Assembly (NCBI RefSeq): GCF_017921975.2
Contig: NZ_JAGEMO020000012.1
Span: forward strand, 1 to 64,000
Direction: 5' to 3'
Length of the DNA: 64,000 nucleotides
Source of the DNA: Hymenobacter terricola
Lineage (GTDB): Bacteria; Bacteroidota; Bacteroidia; Cytophagales; Hymenobacteraceae
Positions 21,834-30,488 of this stretch are shown here, piece after piece. Positions within the stretch are counted from its first letter, which is position 1, and each line of letters starts with the position of its first letter. Position numbers and translations under genes: made by a program. The notes under the pieces were generated by a model. That model had not been told where the DNA came from. It saw only the letters and a program-made list of their open reading frames with translations, and made no database searches.

Positions 21834-22937
21834 TTGGTCGAAAAAATCATCACCCTCGAAAACATGTCTCTGGTCGATTTTCTCGGCCCCGACAACCAGA
21901 ATATCCGGCAGTTAGCTGCCGCTTTTCCGGGCTCCAAAATCATTAGCCGGGGCAACGAAATCAAAATCCAGGGCCAGCCGGCGGTCATTTCCCGCATCAA
22001 CGATTTGTTGTCGTCGCTCATCGAGCACTACCACCAATACGGCCAGATTACCGACAAAACCGTTAATCAATACCTCTCCGCCACCTCCGAGGAAGCCGAG
22101 GGCCGCGTGCTGGCCGCCTCGCCCGACGTCATCCTCTTTGGGGCCAAAGGCGGCGTCATCAAAGCCAAAACGCCCAACCAGCAGAAGCTGGTGGACACCG
22201 TGATGACGCACGACCTGACCTTCACCCTCGGGCCCGCCGGCACCGGCAAAACTTACATTTCGGTGGCCCTGGCCGTGCGCGCCCTCAAAAACAAGGAGGT
22301 GAAGAAAATCATCATCTCGCGCCCTGTGGTGGAGGCCGGCGAAAGCCTGGGATTCCTGCCCGGCGATATGAAGGACAAGGTGGACCCCTACCTGCGCCCG
22401 ATTTATGACGCCCTGGAAGACATGATTCCGGCCGAAAAGCTGAAGTTTTACCAGGAGAATAAAATCATCGAAATCGCCCCGCTGGCCTACATGCGCGGCC
22501 GCACGCTGAACAACGCCTTCGTGCTGCTCGACGAAGCCCAAAACACCACGCCGAGCCAGATTAAGATGTTTCTGACCCGCATGGGCCCCACCGCCAAGGT
22601 GATGGTGAACGGCGACCGCAGCCAGATTGACCTGCCCACCCGCCAGAAATCGGGCCTGATGCAGGCCATGGACATCCTGAAAAACGTGCAAGGCATCGGC
22701 TACGTCGAAATGACTTCCGAGGACGTGGTGCGCCACCGTCTGGTGAAGGAAATTGTGGAAGCCTACGACAAATTCGACACCGAGGAAATGACCCGTCAGG
22801 GCCAGTCCAACGGCGCCAACGGCCTGCGCCGCGACGAGCGCCACGAGCGCCGTCTGCGCGAGCTACAGCAGGAAGCCGACTTGCCCCTGCAGGAGCTGGA
22901 AACGGATTTGCCCGTGAACCACGAGCAGGCCCTGTAA
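21834..22937 (+). CDS. phoH: PhoH-family ATPase
   Basis: The 367-residue protein has the Bacteroidota PhoH start (VEKIITLENMSLVDFLGPDNQNIRQLAAAFPG), a KH-like N-terminal part, Walker A GPAGTGKT (133-140) and Walker B VLLDEAQN. It is an ATPase linked to RNA metabolism in related proteins (PhoH/YbeZ). I chose the TTG at 21834, which gives M-VEKII as in relatives; the next in-frame ATG at 21864 would cut the conserved start, and the longer open frame runs into the divergent gene. The C-terminal tail after residue 320 is charged and variable. Confidence 0.88.
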   Translation: MVEKIITLENMSLVDFLGPDNQNIRQLAAAFPGSKIISRGNEIKIQGQPAVISRINDLLSSLIEHYHQYGQITDKTVNQYLSATSEEAEGRVLAASPDVILFGAKGGVIKAKTPNQQKLVDTVMTHDLTFTLGPAGTGKTYISVALAVRALKNKEVKKIIISRPVVEAGESLGFLPGDMKDKVDPYLRPIYDALEDMIPAEKLKFYQENKIIEIAPLAYMRGRTLNNAFVLLDEAQNTTPSQIKMFLTRMGPTAKVMVNGDRSQIDLPTRQKSGLMQAMDILKNVQGIGYVEMTSEDVVRHRLVKEIVEAYDKFDTEEMTRQGQSNGANGLRRDERHERRLRELQQEADLPLQELETDLPVNHEQAL

Positions 22938-22952
22938 CTCTTCCACAATCGG

Positions 22953-23037
22953 TCATCCTGAGTTTGTGAAGAACCTTACTGCCCCCGGACGATGTGTTCG
23001 TCGGAGGACAATAAGGTCCTTCACGAGTTCAGGATGA
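22953..23037. repeat. 26-bp imperfect inverted repeat
   Basis: Arms 22953-22978 and 23012-23037 are inverted copies with a few mismatches, with an inner palindromic stretch around ACGA...TCGT. The whole 85 bp would form a long hairpin. It fills the gap between phoH and the GNAT gene and may terminate phoH. Confidence 0.65.
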
Positions 23038-23056
23038 AATTTTTACACCCCAACCT

Positions 23057-23488
23057 ATGCCCGCCACCGCCTACCGCATCGCCGACCTGCGCGACCTCGA
23101 CGCCGCCTTCACCATCCGCGAAAAAGTATTCGTGGATGAGCAGGGCGTGCCCGCCACCCTTGAAAACGACGAGCACGACCGCACCGATGCCCGCCACTAC
23201 CTCGCCCGCGCTGCCGATGGCACGCCCGCCGGAGCCGCCCGCTGGCGCGAAACCGAAAACGGCGTGAAGCTGGAGCGCTTCGCCGTGCTGCCCGGGTTTC
23301 GCAATCAGGAAATCGGGGCCGCGCTGCTTCACGCCGTGCTGGCCGACGTGCAAGTCGAACTCCCTGACGCCGAGGTGTACCTCAACGCCCAAATCGGGGC
23401 CGTCCGGTTCTACGAGCGGCACGGCTTCAAAAAGGAAGGGGAGGTGTTCGAAGAAGCCAATATTCAGCACTACAAAATGGTGCTGTAA
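23057..23488 (+). CDS. GNAT-family acetyltransferase (ElaA/YjcF-like)
   Basis: The 143-residue protein is a compact GNAT: RIADLRDLDAAFTIREKVFVDEQGVP, then AARWRETENGVKLERFAVLPGFRNQEIGAALL containing the acetyl-CoA-binding R/Q-x-x-G-x-G/A-like loop, and a C-terminal AQIGAVRFYERHGFKKEGEVFEE. The 'IR..VFV.EQ.VP' start is typical of the YjcF/ElaA branch. The substrate is unknown. It starts 20 bp after a palindromic repeat. Confidence 0.8.
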   Translation: MPATAYRIADLRDLDAAFTIREKVFVDEQGVPATLENDEHDRTDARHYLARAADGTPAGAARWRETENGVKLERFAVLPGFRNQEIGAALLHAVLADVQVELPDAEVYLNAQIGAVRFYERHGFKKEGEVFEEANIQHYKMVL

Positions 23489-23502
23489 AATGTGAAAAAC
23501 AG

Positions 23503-23591
23503 GTCATGCTGAGCGGAGTCGAAGCATCTCTACCACAATAGTAAATGAATTACTTGCGCGGTAAAGATGCTTCGGCTCTGCTCAGCATGAC
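23503..23591. repeat. 27-bp inverted repeat of the GTCATGCTGAGC family
   Basis: Arms 23503-23529 and 23565-23591 are inverted copies with few mismatches around a 35-bp AT-richer spacer. One arm recurs alone at 62673-62699, and a shorter version at 20885. It lies between convergent genes. Confidence 0.7.
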
Positions 23592-23597
23592 GTTCGG

Positions 23598-24536
23598 CTA
23601 CCCCAGCAACGCCGGGCGCTGGGTGATTTCGTGGTAGCAGATGTGGGCCTGGCTGAAATAATGGAACACCATGCTTTTGCGCGTTTGGGCCTTGTCCAGG
23701 TGCGGTTCGCCGCCGTGCATCAGGTTGGCGTGCCAGATGAAAACGTCGCCTTTGCGGGCCAGAAAAACTTGCTTTGGAATGCCGGCTTCGGCAATCTTTT
23801 GGTTGATATAGGCCTCGTATTCGGTGTATTCCTTATCGCCAATGAGCCAATCGGTCCCTTCATTCTGGTAGTCGGCGTTGAGGTAATAGGGCAGCTTGTG
23901 GCTGCCGGGATAGTAGTGCAGCGGGCCGTTGCCGGGCGTAATATCTTCCAGCGCCACCCAGGCCGCCGCCATGCCGCCCAGTGGGAAGGTGCTCATGTGG
24001 ATGCTGTCGGAATGGGTGCGCTGCTCGCTGCCGGTGAGGAAGTTGATGCTTTGAAACAGCGTGGTTTCGTGGCCCAGCAGGGCGGCTACCAGCTTCCGCA
24101 GCGCGCCTTCGCCGGCCGCCCGGATGCGCGCCGACTGCCGAAAAGCAAACATGAACTTGTTGCGGTAGCGCAGGCTGATTTGCTTGGTGGCAATGAGGTT
24201 GTCCAGTTCCTGATTAATACCGTCCACGGTTTCGGCGCTGAAAAAGCCGGGCAGCACGGCAAAGCCGTTTTCTTCGAACGCCAGCAAACTGGCCCGGCCG
24301 GCGGCCGATAGCGCCTGAAATGCGGGTGTGTTCGCCAGCCGCTCGGCCAGCGGTAACACCGGCGGCAGCCCCGCATCAAGAGGCAGGTGGGCAAAATCGC
24401 GGCTGCTGATGGGGGAGAAGTACTGCTTTTTCAGGCCCAGCTTTGCATACAGCGGCAGGTTGTGCACGAGCTTGCGGTGCTGGAACACGTTGTAGGTGGC
24501 GTAGCTGAGCTTGAGGCGGCGCAGGAAGGAGAGCAT
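23598..24536 (-). CDS. PhyH-family Fe(II)/2-oxoglutarate dioxygenase
   Basis: The 312-residue protein has the phytanoyl-CoA dioxygenase fold: GFAVLPGFFSAETV near residue 91, the iron-binding H175-x-D177 (THSDSIH), the GPLHYYPGSHKLPYY segment and the distal histidine in WHANLMHGG (H274), with a likely 2-oxoglutarate Arg further on. It would hydroxylate an unknown substrate. The gene is divergent from comEC with a 121-bp gap. Confidence 0.85.
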   Translation of the reverse strand: MLSFLRRLKLSYATYNVFQHRKLVHNLPLYAKLGLKKQYFSPISSRDFAHLPLDAGLPPVLPLAERLANTPAFQALSAAGRASLLAFEENGFAVLPGFFSAETVDGINQELDNLIATKQISLRYRNKFMFAFRQSARIRAAGEGALRKLVAALLGHETTLFQSINFLTGSEQRTHSDSIHMSTFPLGGMAAAWVALEDITPGNGPLHYYPGSHKLPYYLNADYQNEGTDWLIGDKEYTEYEAYINQKIAEAGIPKQVFLARKGDVFIWHANLMHGGEPHLDKAQTRKSMVFHYFSQAHICYHEITQRPALLG

Positions 24537-24657
24537 GGACGGGAAACAGTTTTGGAAGCGCCAAGATAGCGCTTCAACCAGCGGCCGGGCCGCAAAGCTG
24601 CGCCCGTTTAGGGATAAAGACCTACATTGTCAGCCCTCTGCCTCACTGCTTCTACTG

Positions 24658-26928
24658 ATGATTACCTGGGCCACTTTCCCGTTCGTGCGCTACACCCCCG
24701 CGCTTATTCTCGGCATCGTGGCGTACCTCTATTTTGGGGATTTCTGGCTGGAGCTCTGGCCAGTCACCGTGGCGCTGGCTGGCCTAGCCATCGGCCTTGT
24801 TTTCTGGAGCGTGCGCCACCGCAACCCGGCCGCCACCGATGCCGCCGGGGCCCTGGCGCTGCTTACCATCGTCGCGCTGGGCGCCACCCTCACCCAGCGC
24901 GCCACCGAAAGCCGCCGGGCCGACCACCTGTTCCGCTTCGCCGACACCGTGGACTGCTACCAGGCCGTGGTGGACGAGGCCACCGTGGTGCGGGCCGCCA
25001 CCTTCGCCACCACCCTGCGCGTGCAGGCCGTGCGCGTGGCGGGCCGCTGGCGCCAGGCCACCGGGGCCGTACGCGTGTCGTTGCCGCGCGTGGCAGGCAT
25101 CGCGGAGCCGCGCTACGGCGAGGTGTGGCTCATTCGCGGGCACCCCGACCCCAGCAAGCCGCCCCTCAACCCCGGCGAGTTCGACTACCGCTACTACCTG
25201 GCCTGCCGGCAAGTCTACCACCAGCAATATATTCACCCCGACCAATACCGGGTGCTGCGCCTGGCCCCGCCCAATATGCTGGTGGCCGTCAGCATGCGGG
25301 CGGCGGCGCAGCTCGACGGCATTTTCCATCATTACATCAAGGCTAAGCGGGAATACGCCATCGCGTCGGCCCTGGTGCTGGGCATAAAGGACGACGTGGA
25401 CCTCGCCACCAAACAGGCCTACACCGCCACCGGCACCACGCACATTATGGCGGTGAGTGGCTTGCAGGTGGGGCTGTTGTTCGCGGCCATGTCGCTGCTG
25501 TTGCGTAAGTTGTTTGGGCGGGTGCGTGGGTTCCGGCTGTGGTCGGCCCTGGTGGGGCTGGCCGTGATTTGGAGCTATGCCTTTCTCACCGGGCTGTCGG
25601 CGTCGGTGCTGCGGGCCACGGTCATGTTCACGGTTATTATCATTGGGCGGGCCTGGGGGCGGCAGGATTCCATTTTTAACACCCTGGGCGTCGCTGCCTT
25701 CGGGCTGCTGGTCTGGAACCCGTTTCTGGTGGTCGATGTGGGGTTTCAGCTCTCGTTTCTGGCGGTGCTCAGCATCGTGTACGTGCAGCCCCGCATTGCC
25801 CGCTGGCTCGATGTGGAGGCCTATTTCTACGCCCGGCGCCGGCCCTGGCAGCCCAAAGTGGTGCAGTGGGCCTGGCGGGGCAGCGGCTGGTTTCTTGATT
25901 TGACGTGGCAGGCAGTGGCCTTGTCGCTGGCAGCGCAAGTGGCCACGTTTGGCCTGGGGCTGTACTATTTTCATCAATTCCCGCTCAGCTTTCTGGTGTC
26001 CAACCTCGTGGCCGTGCCCATTTCGAGCGGGGCCGTGTACGTGGGCCTGGCGCTGCTCGGGGTGAAGGGGATTGTGGCCTTGCCCGGCATTTGGTGGCCG
26101 AAGGCCTCAATCTGGTTAGACTGGCTGCCTAAAACCGTGGCCTGGGTATTCGAGAAAATGGTGTGGCTGTTCAACGAATACATCTTCCTGGTGAGCCGCG
26201 TTATGGCGAATTGGGTTATCCGCGAAATCCACGTTTCGGCCTTTCAAACGGTGCTCATCTTCGGCCTGATAGGCACGGCGTTGGCGTGGTTCAACACCCG
26301 CCGCCTGGGCTGGCTGGCTGGCCTGACGGCGGTGCTGGTGCTCTACGCCGGCAGCCGCGTGGCCGAGGCCCGCGTCGTGGCGCCCACCGAAGAATTTATC
26401 GTGTATAGCATTCCGCGCCGTTCGGCGGTGGGGTTCTGGCAGGGCGCGTCGGCCGAGTTCGTCACGCCCGACTCCCTGCCGCTCACCGAAACCGAGCGCA
26501 CCTACCGCCTGCTGCCGGGCATTATCCGGCGGGCCGCCCGGCGCACGGCCTACCGCGTGGGCTGGCGCGGCAGCACCATTCCCGTGCAGCGCCTCGCCGA
26601 CCCCGACAGCTCCAACGAGCAGCGGTTTCTGAAGCCCGGCCCCGTGGTGCTGGCCCAGTGGCGCGGCCTGCGCCTCGCGTTTGTCTCGAACCGGATTTCT
26701 GCCGCCACCCAGCCCGCACCCGTCGATGTGCTGGTGCTGCGCCGCAACGCCCGCCTCAGGCCCGAAACCGTAGCTGCCGTGTTTGGCCCTAAGGTTCAGG
26801 TTGTTTTCGACTCTTCCTGCAAAATCTGGTACGTGGCCCGGCAGGATTCCAGCCTGCGCGCCCACGGATTCCGCACCTGGGACGTGACGGCGCAGGGCGC
26901 TTTCCGGTGCCGCCCGCCGCAGCGCTAG
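24658..26928 (+). CDS. comEC: ComEC/Rec2 DNA-uptake channel
   Basis: The 756-residue membrane protein has an N-terminal DUF4131 region (about 1-200) and a competence domain with the hallmark ALVLGIKDDVD, TGTTHIMAVSGLQVGLL and FLTGLSASVLRATVMF motifs, then several transmembrane segments. It transports one strand of incoming DNA across the inner membrane during transformation. After the last membrane segment there is a C-terminal soluble part of about 180 residues, without the HxHxDH motif of the usual metallo-beta-lactamase-like domain. The ATG at 24658 is the first that leaves the divergent dioxygenase gene intact. Confidence 0.88.
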   Translation: MITWATFPFVRYTPALILGIVAYLYFGDFWLELWPVTVALAGLAIGLVFWSVRHRNPAATDAAGALALLTIVALGATLTQRATESRRADHLFRFADTVDCYQAVVDEATVVRAATFATTLRVQAVRVAGRWRQATGAVRVSLPRVAGIAEPRYGEVWLIRGHPDPSKPPLNPGEFDYRYYLACRQVYHQQYIHPDQYRVLRLAPPNMLVAVSMRAAAQLDGIFHHYIKAKREYAIASALVLGIKDDVDLATKQAYTATGTTHIMAVSGLQVGLLFAAMSLLLRKLFGRVRGFRLWSALVGLAVIWSYAFLTGLSASVLRATVMFTVIIIGRAWGRQDSIFNTLGVAAFGLLVWNPFLVVDVGFQLSFLAVLSIVYVQPRIARWLDVEAYFYARRRPWQPKVVQWAWRGSGWFLDLTWQAVALSLAAQVATFGLGLYYFHQFPLSFLVSNLVAVPISSGAVYVGLALLGVKGIVALPGIWWPKASIWLDWLPKTVAWVFEKMVWLFNEYIFLVSRVMANWVIREIHVSAFQTVLIFGLIGTALAWFNTRRLGWLAGLTAVLVLYAGSRVAEARVVAPTEEFIVYSIPRRSAVGFWQGASAEFVTPDSLPLTETERTYRLLPGIIRRAARRTAYRVGWRGSTIPVQRLADPDSSNEQRFLKPGPVVLAQWRGLRLAFVSNRISAATQPAPVDVLVLRRNARLRPETVAAVFGPKVQVVFDSSCKIWYVARQDSSLRAHGFRTWDVTAQGAFRCRPPQR

Positions 26929-27169
26929 CCGGCCAGCAGCCAGCCAGGGCTCTGCCCCAAGGCAACCCCAAGCCCTTGTTGGTTCGAGTTAGGGCCAGTG
27001 CACGAATTGGCTAGTACAGAGATGGTTTCGCCGCCTTAGCCCGGTACTTGGTCGAGAAAAGAAGTCCATGTGCGCATTTTTTGCGTTAATTGCCAAAGAG
27101 GATGCCACCAAACCACCCACGTTGGGCCTCCTCTTTGTAACCATCCATCCGCGCTGTTCCCCGCTCCCC
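26929..27169. other. Intergenic region before the enoyl-CoA hydratase
   Basis: Noncoding 241 bp with no clear -7 box, tRNA or strong hairpin. It should hold the hydratase promoter. Confidence 0.35.
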
Positions 27170-27976
27170 ATGGAAAACCTGCTTACCCCCGAGCTCGAAG
27201 CTCTCCGCTATATTCAATACGATGCCGAGGACCGCATCGGCTACATCACCCTCAACCGCCCCGACAAGCGCAACGCGCTGAATGCCAACGTGGTAAGCGA
27301 GCTGAAGCAAGCCTTCGAGTTTGCCGAAAACGACGAAACGGTTAAGGTTATCGTGCTGCGGGCGGCCGGCGAAGTGTTCTGCGCCGGGGCCGATTTGGCC
27401 TACATTCAGGACCTGCAAGGCTTCGGCTACACCGATAACCTGGAGGACAGCACGCACCTCATGCAGCTGTTTCACCAGATTTATACCCTCAAAAAAGTCG
27501 TTATCGGCCAGGTGCAGGGCCACGCCATTGCGGGCGGCTGCGGGCTGGCCGCCATCTGCGACCTCACTTTTGCCGTGCCTGAAGCAAAATTTGGCTATAC
27601 CGAAGTTAAAATCGGCTTCCTGCCCGCCATTGTGAGCGTGTTTCTGCTGCGCAAAATCGGCGAGGCCCGCACCAAGCAGTTGCTGCTCAGCGGCGACCCC
27701 ATTGCGGCGCAAACGGCCCTCGACATGGGCCTCATCACCTTTCTGGCCCCCAAAGAAGAGTTGGCCGACCGCGTGCGGACCTACGCCCAGCGCCTGTGCC
27801 GCGAAAATTCGGCCCAGAGCATGGAGGTGACCAAGGAAATGCTGGCCCGCCTGCCCGAGCTCGCCCTGGAAGAAGGCCTCCGCTACGCCGCCCAGCGCAA
27901 CGCCGAAGCCCGCGGCTCGGAGGACTGCCGCAGGGGCATTGCCGCTTTCCTGAGCAAGGAAAAGATTGGCTGGTAG
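27170..27976 (+). CDS. Enoyl-CoA hydratase/isomerase family protein
   Basis: The 268-residue crotonase-fold protein has the N-terminal RIGYITLNRPDKRNALNANVV, the first oxyanion-hole loop AAGEVFCAGADLAYIQDL, and the second GHAIAGGCGLAAICDLTFA, then FGYTEVKIGFLPAIVS with the position of the second catalytic acid. It would hydrate or isomerise an acyl-CoA in fatty-acid or amino-acid breakdown. The ATG at 27170 precedes a typical family start; a longer frame uses a non-ATG start. Confidence 0.85.
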   Translation: MENLLTPELEALRYIQYDAEDRIGYITLNRPDKRNALNANVVSELKQAFEFAENDETVKVIVLRAAGEVFCAGADLAYIQDLQGFGYTDNLEDSTHLMQLFHQIYTLKKVVIGQVQGHAIAGGCGLAAICDLTFAVPEAKFGYTEVKIGFLPAIVSVFLLRKIGEARTKQLLLSGDPIAAQTALDMGLITFLAPKEELADRVRTYAQRLCRENSAQSMEVTKEMLARLPELALEEGLRYAAQRNAEARGSEDCRRGIAAFLSKEKIGW

Positions 27977-28103
27977 TCCGGAAAATCGTTTCTTCGTGGC
28001 CCAATGAACCGGAACGCCGTTCCGCCCCCGGCTTTTAGGGAGGTGGCACGGCGTTTCGATGTGCTCATTCGAACAACCCGTTTCCCGTTCCGGTTACTTC
28101 CGC

Positions 28104-28598
28104 ATGACAGTACTGGCCGCCATCGGCATTACCCTCGCCACGTTCGGATTCATGGAATTCTGGGCGTGGTTCATGCACAAATTCGTGCAGCACGGGCCGC
28201 TGTGGTTTTTGCACCGCTCGCACCATGTGCGGCACCCGCATCCTGTGGAGCGCAACGACCTGTTTTTTCTGATTTACGGCGGCATTTCGGCGGCGCTATT
28301 TATCGCCGGCAACAACGGGGAGCGCTGGTGGTTCTGGGTAGGCGTAGGCATTGCCTGCTACGGCACGGTCTATTTTTTCGTGCACGACGTGCTGATTCAC
28401 GGCCGCCTGCGCTTCTGGAAAAAGTCACAAAACCCGTACCTGCGGGCCCTCAACATGGCCCATAAAACCCACCACAAAACCACCGGCCGCGATGGTTCGG
28501 CCGAGTTTGGCCTGCTGTGGGTGTCGCCAAAATACCTGGCGCTGGCGCGGCAGCAGGCTAAAATGAAGCTGGTAAAAACAGAAAACACCCAGAAATAA
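28104..28598 (+). CDS. crtZ: Beta-carotene hydroxylase CrtZ
   Basis: The 164-residue membrane protein has the CrtZ histidine boxes: H25-x4-H30 (HKFVQH), HRSHH (H37, H40, H41), HDVLIH and HKTHH, in the right order between hydrophobic segments. It adds 3-hydroxyl groups to beta-ionone rings of carotenoids using a di-iron centre. It is the first carotenoid gene in the locus and lies upstream of the light-regulator-like gene. A start 15 codons earlier (28059) is possible; the internal ATG at 28104 gives the usual family N-terminus. Confidence 0.85.
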   Translation: MTVLAAIGITLATFGFMEFWAWFMHKFVQHGPLWFLHRSHHVRHPHPVERNDLFFLIYGGISAALFIAGNNGERWWFWVGVGIACYGTVYFFVHDVLIHGRLRFWKKSQNPYLRALNMAHKTHHKTTGRDGSAEFGLLWVSPKYLALARQQAKMKLVKTENTQK

Positions 28599-28604
28599 CC
28601 GTTA

Positions 28605-28625
28605 TAATTAGCGTGTTTAATTAGC
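28605..28625 (+). promoter_or_regulatory. Direct repeat TAATTAGC x2 upstream of the LitR-like gene
   Basis: TAATTAGC occurs at 28605-28612 and 28618-28625 in the AT-rich gap between crtZ and the MerR-type regulator, 13 bp apart. It could be an autoregulatory binding site or part of the promoter. There is no direct evidence. Confidence 0.35.
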
Positions 28626-28671
28626 TCGGCTCTATTTATCCTTACTTACGCTATAACTTTCAATTAATGCA

Positions 28672-29571
28672 ATGGGCCATTTCTCCATCAGCGACTTAGA
28701 GCAGCTTTCGGGCATCAAGGCGCACACCATTCGGATGTGGGAACAGCGCTACGGCTTGCTGCGCCCCGTGCGCACGGCCACTAACATTCGGATGTATTGC
28801 GAGGACGATTTGCGCCGCTTGCTCAACGTGACCACGCTGTGTGGTCGGGGCCAGCGCATTTCGCAGGTGGCCCGCCTCAGCGACGATGAGATAAAGGCGG
28901 CCGTGCTGGCCTGCTGCGACGATTCCCACGATTACCACCGCCAGGTGAACGCCCTGCTGGCCGCCATGCTCAGCTTTGATGAACAGCACCTCAACCAGTT
29001 GTTCAGCGAAGCCGCCAGCCGGCTGGGCTTCGAGAAAATGATGCTGTACGTGGCATATCCGCTGTTGCAGCGCATTGGCCTGATGTGGCTGGCCGGCACC
29101 GTGAACCCCGCTCAGGAGCACCTGCTGGCCCACCTGCTGCGCCAAAAGATTTTGGCCGCTACGGATGCCCTGCCGGGCGTGCCCACTACGGCGCGCCGGT
29201 GGGTGCTGTTTTTGCCTTCTCAGGAGCTGCACGAGCTGGCCTTGCTCTTCATGAACTACGCGCTACGGGCCCGGGGCCAGCACACGCTGTACCTGGGGCA
29301 GAACCTGCCCACCGAAGAACTGGCTGCGGTGTGCGAAACTTACCAGCCCGATGTGGTGGTAACGGTGCTGACCTCGCAGCCCGAGCGCAGCCGGGTGGCC
29401 GAATTTGCGCGCGATATTTCGGCGCATTGCCCCGATAAATTGGTGGTATTGTATGGCCCGATGGCCCGGCAGGAGGGAATAGTGCTGCCCAAAAACTGCG
29501 TTTCACCGGAACTGATGACCGATTTCCTGGCGCTGGTGGCCATGCAGGAAACGGAGCCCGTAGCGGCTTAA
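28672..29571 (+). CDS. LitR/CarH-like MerR regulator with B12-binding domain
   Basis: The 299-residue protein has an N-terminal MerR helix-turn-helix (FSISDLEQLSGIKAHTIRMWEQRYGLLRP), a four-helix bundle holding the CarH/LitR W-x9-EH motif (W139 ... E149-H150), and a C-terminal cobalamin-binding domain with ELHELA (H187) and a Rossmann-like LYLGQNLP loop. Family members repress carotenoid genes in the dark with adenosylcobalamin and release DNA in light. The residue after H187 that is often Gly is Ala here. It sits between crtZ and an ECF sigma gene, which fits light control of the locus. Confidence 0.85.
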   Translation: MGHFSISDLEQLSGIKAHTIRMWEQRYGLLRPVRTATNIRMYCEDDLRRLLNVTTLCGRGQRISQVARLSDDEIKAAVLACCDDSHDYHRQVNALLAAMLSFDEQHLNQLFSEAASRLGFEKMMLYVAYPLLQRIGLMWLAGTVNPAQEHLLAHLLRQKILAATDALPGVPTTARRWVLFLPSQELHELALLFMNYALRARGQHTLYLGQNLPTEELAAVCETYQPDVVVTVLTSQPERSRVAEFARDISAHCPDKLVVLYGPMARQEGIVLPKNCVSPELMTDFLALVAMQETEPVAA

Positions 29572-29774
29572 TAAGCAAACCGACAGGGCCCTCGGACTCG
29601 TAGCTGTTCAGCCGGCTTCACACAAGCGTAACGTACAACGGTCAGTGTTTTGTAGGCCATTTCCGGGGCCGGATGTACCTTGCCGCGCCAGCAGGAAGAA
29701 TACCCGTGGAGAGGCGGTAGGCATGCCGAACAAAATACTTTCGGCGGAAGCTAGTCCAATTTGCGGCTGGTTCG

Positions 29775-29782
29775 TATATTTG
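29775..29782 (+). promoter_or_regulatory. -7 box TATATTTG before the ECF sigma gene
   Basis: An exact TAnnTTTG match lies 31 bp before the ATG at 29814. No good TTTG is at the standard spacing; the nearest is at 29760-29763. The sigma gene thus probably has its own primary-sigma promoter. Confidence 0.5.
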
Positions 29783-29813
29783 TTTAACAATCGGCCACGA
29801 AAAGCTAAACAGC

Positions 29814-30359
29814 ATGACTTCGCTAGAATTCACCTCGCAAGTACAGAAGATTTCGCTCACCCTCCGGCCCGCCGCCATGAATTTGACGCGAGACGCTGAT
29901 GATGCTAAGGATTTAGTGCAGGAAACCCTTCTGAAGGCCCTGCTCAATAAGGATAAGTTTAAAGCCGGTACCAACCTGAAGGCGTGGTTGTATACCATCA
30001 TGCGCAACACCTTCATCAACAACTACAACAAGATAACCAAGCGCAGCTCCAACATCGATTCGACGGAGTATTTCCAGTATTTCAACACCGACCAGAACTA
30101 CATCACCCACAACGGCGCTACGTCGGACTTTGTGGTGCGCGACATCAACGAGGCCATCGCCAGCCTGGGCACCGATTACCGCACGCCGTTCATGATGTAC
30201 TACATCGGCTACAAGTACATGGAAATTGCCGAGAAGCTGCAAATCCCCATTGGCACCGTTAAAAACCGCATTCACATTGCCCGCAAGGATTTGAAAGCCG
30301 CTCTGCAGGTGTATGCTCCGGTAGGAGCCTCGGCCGGCGCCGAGGTGGTTGAGGAGTAG
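29814..30359 (+). CDS. ECF-type RNA polymerase sigma factor
   Basis: The 181-residue protein has sigma region 2 (NLTRDADDAKDLVQETLLKALLNKDKFKAGTNLKAWLYTIMRNTFINNY) and region 4 (SLGTDYRTPFMMYYIGYKYMEIAEKLQIPIGTVKNRIHIARKDL) joined by a linker, with no region 3. It would direct transcription of a small regulon. No anti-sigma gene is adjacent, so it may be controlled by transcription. Its place next to the LitR-like regulator suggests a role in light or stress control of the carotenoid genes. Confidence 0.9.
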   Translation: MTSLEFTSQVQKISLTLRPAAMNLTRDADDAKDLVQETLLKALLNKDKFKAGTNLKAWLYTIMRNTFINNYNKITKRSSNIDSTEYFQYFNTDQNYITHNGATSDFVVRDINEAIASLGTDYRTPFMMYYIGYKYMEIAEKLQIPIGTVKNRIHIARKDLKAALQVYAPVGASAGAEVVEE

Positions 30360-30381
30360 TCATTGGTAAAATTTAAAGCGG

Positions 30382-30424
30382 AACGTCCGCCGTTTCCAAT
30401 CTGGAAGCGGCGGACGTTTTTTGT
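30382..30424 (+). terminator. Terminator of the ECF sigma gene
   Basis: AACGTCCGCCG pairs with CGGCGGACGTT around a short partly paired loop, followed by six T residues. This is a strong intrinsic terminator 22 bp after the stop. Confidence 0.85.
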
Positions 30425-30484
30425 AGCGCGGACTTTGTAGTCCGCGTCCCCGCGCTCGAACGCGGACTACAAAGTCCGCGCTAC
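30423..30484. repeat. Perfect 24-bp inverted repeat
   Basis: Arms 30423-30446 and 30461-30484 are exact inverted copies around a 14-bp GC-rich spacer, and each arm contains an internal near-palindrome (GCGGACTTTGTAGTCCGC). It resembles a dispersed hairpin repeat and lies between the sigma factor terminator and the convergent ligase gene. Confidence 0.8.
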
Positions 30485-30488
30485 CTGC

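Noticed and set aside
28599..28671. Cobalamin riboswitch before the B12-binding regulator
   Set aside because: The gap is only 73 bp and AT-rich, too short for the B12 riboswitch fold, and no B12-box-like sequence is visible.
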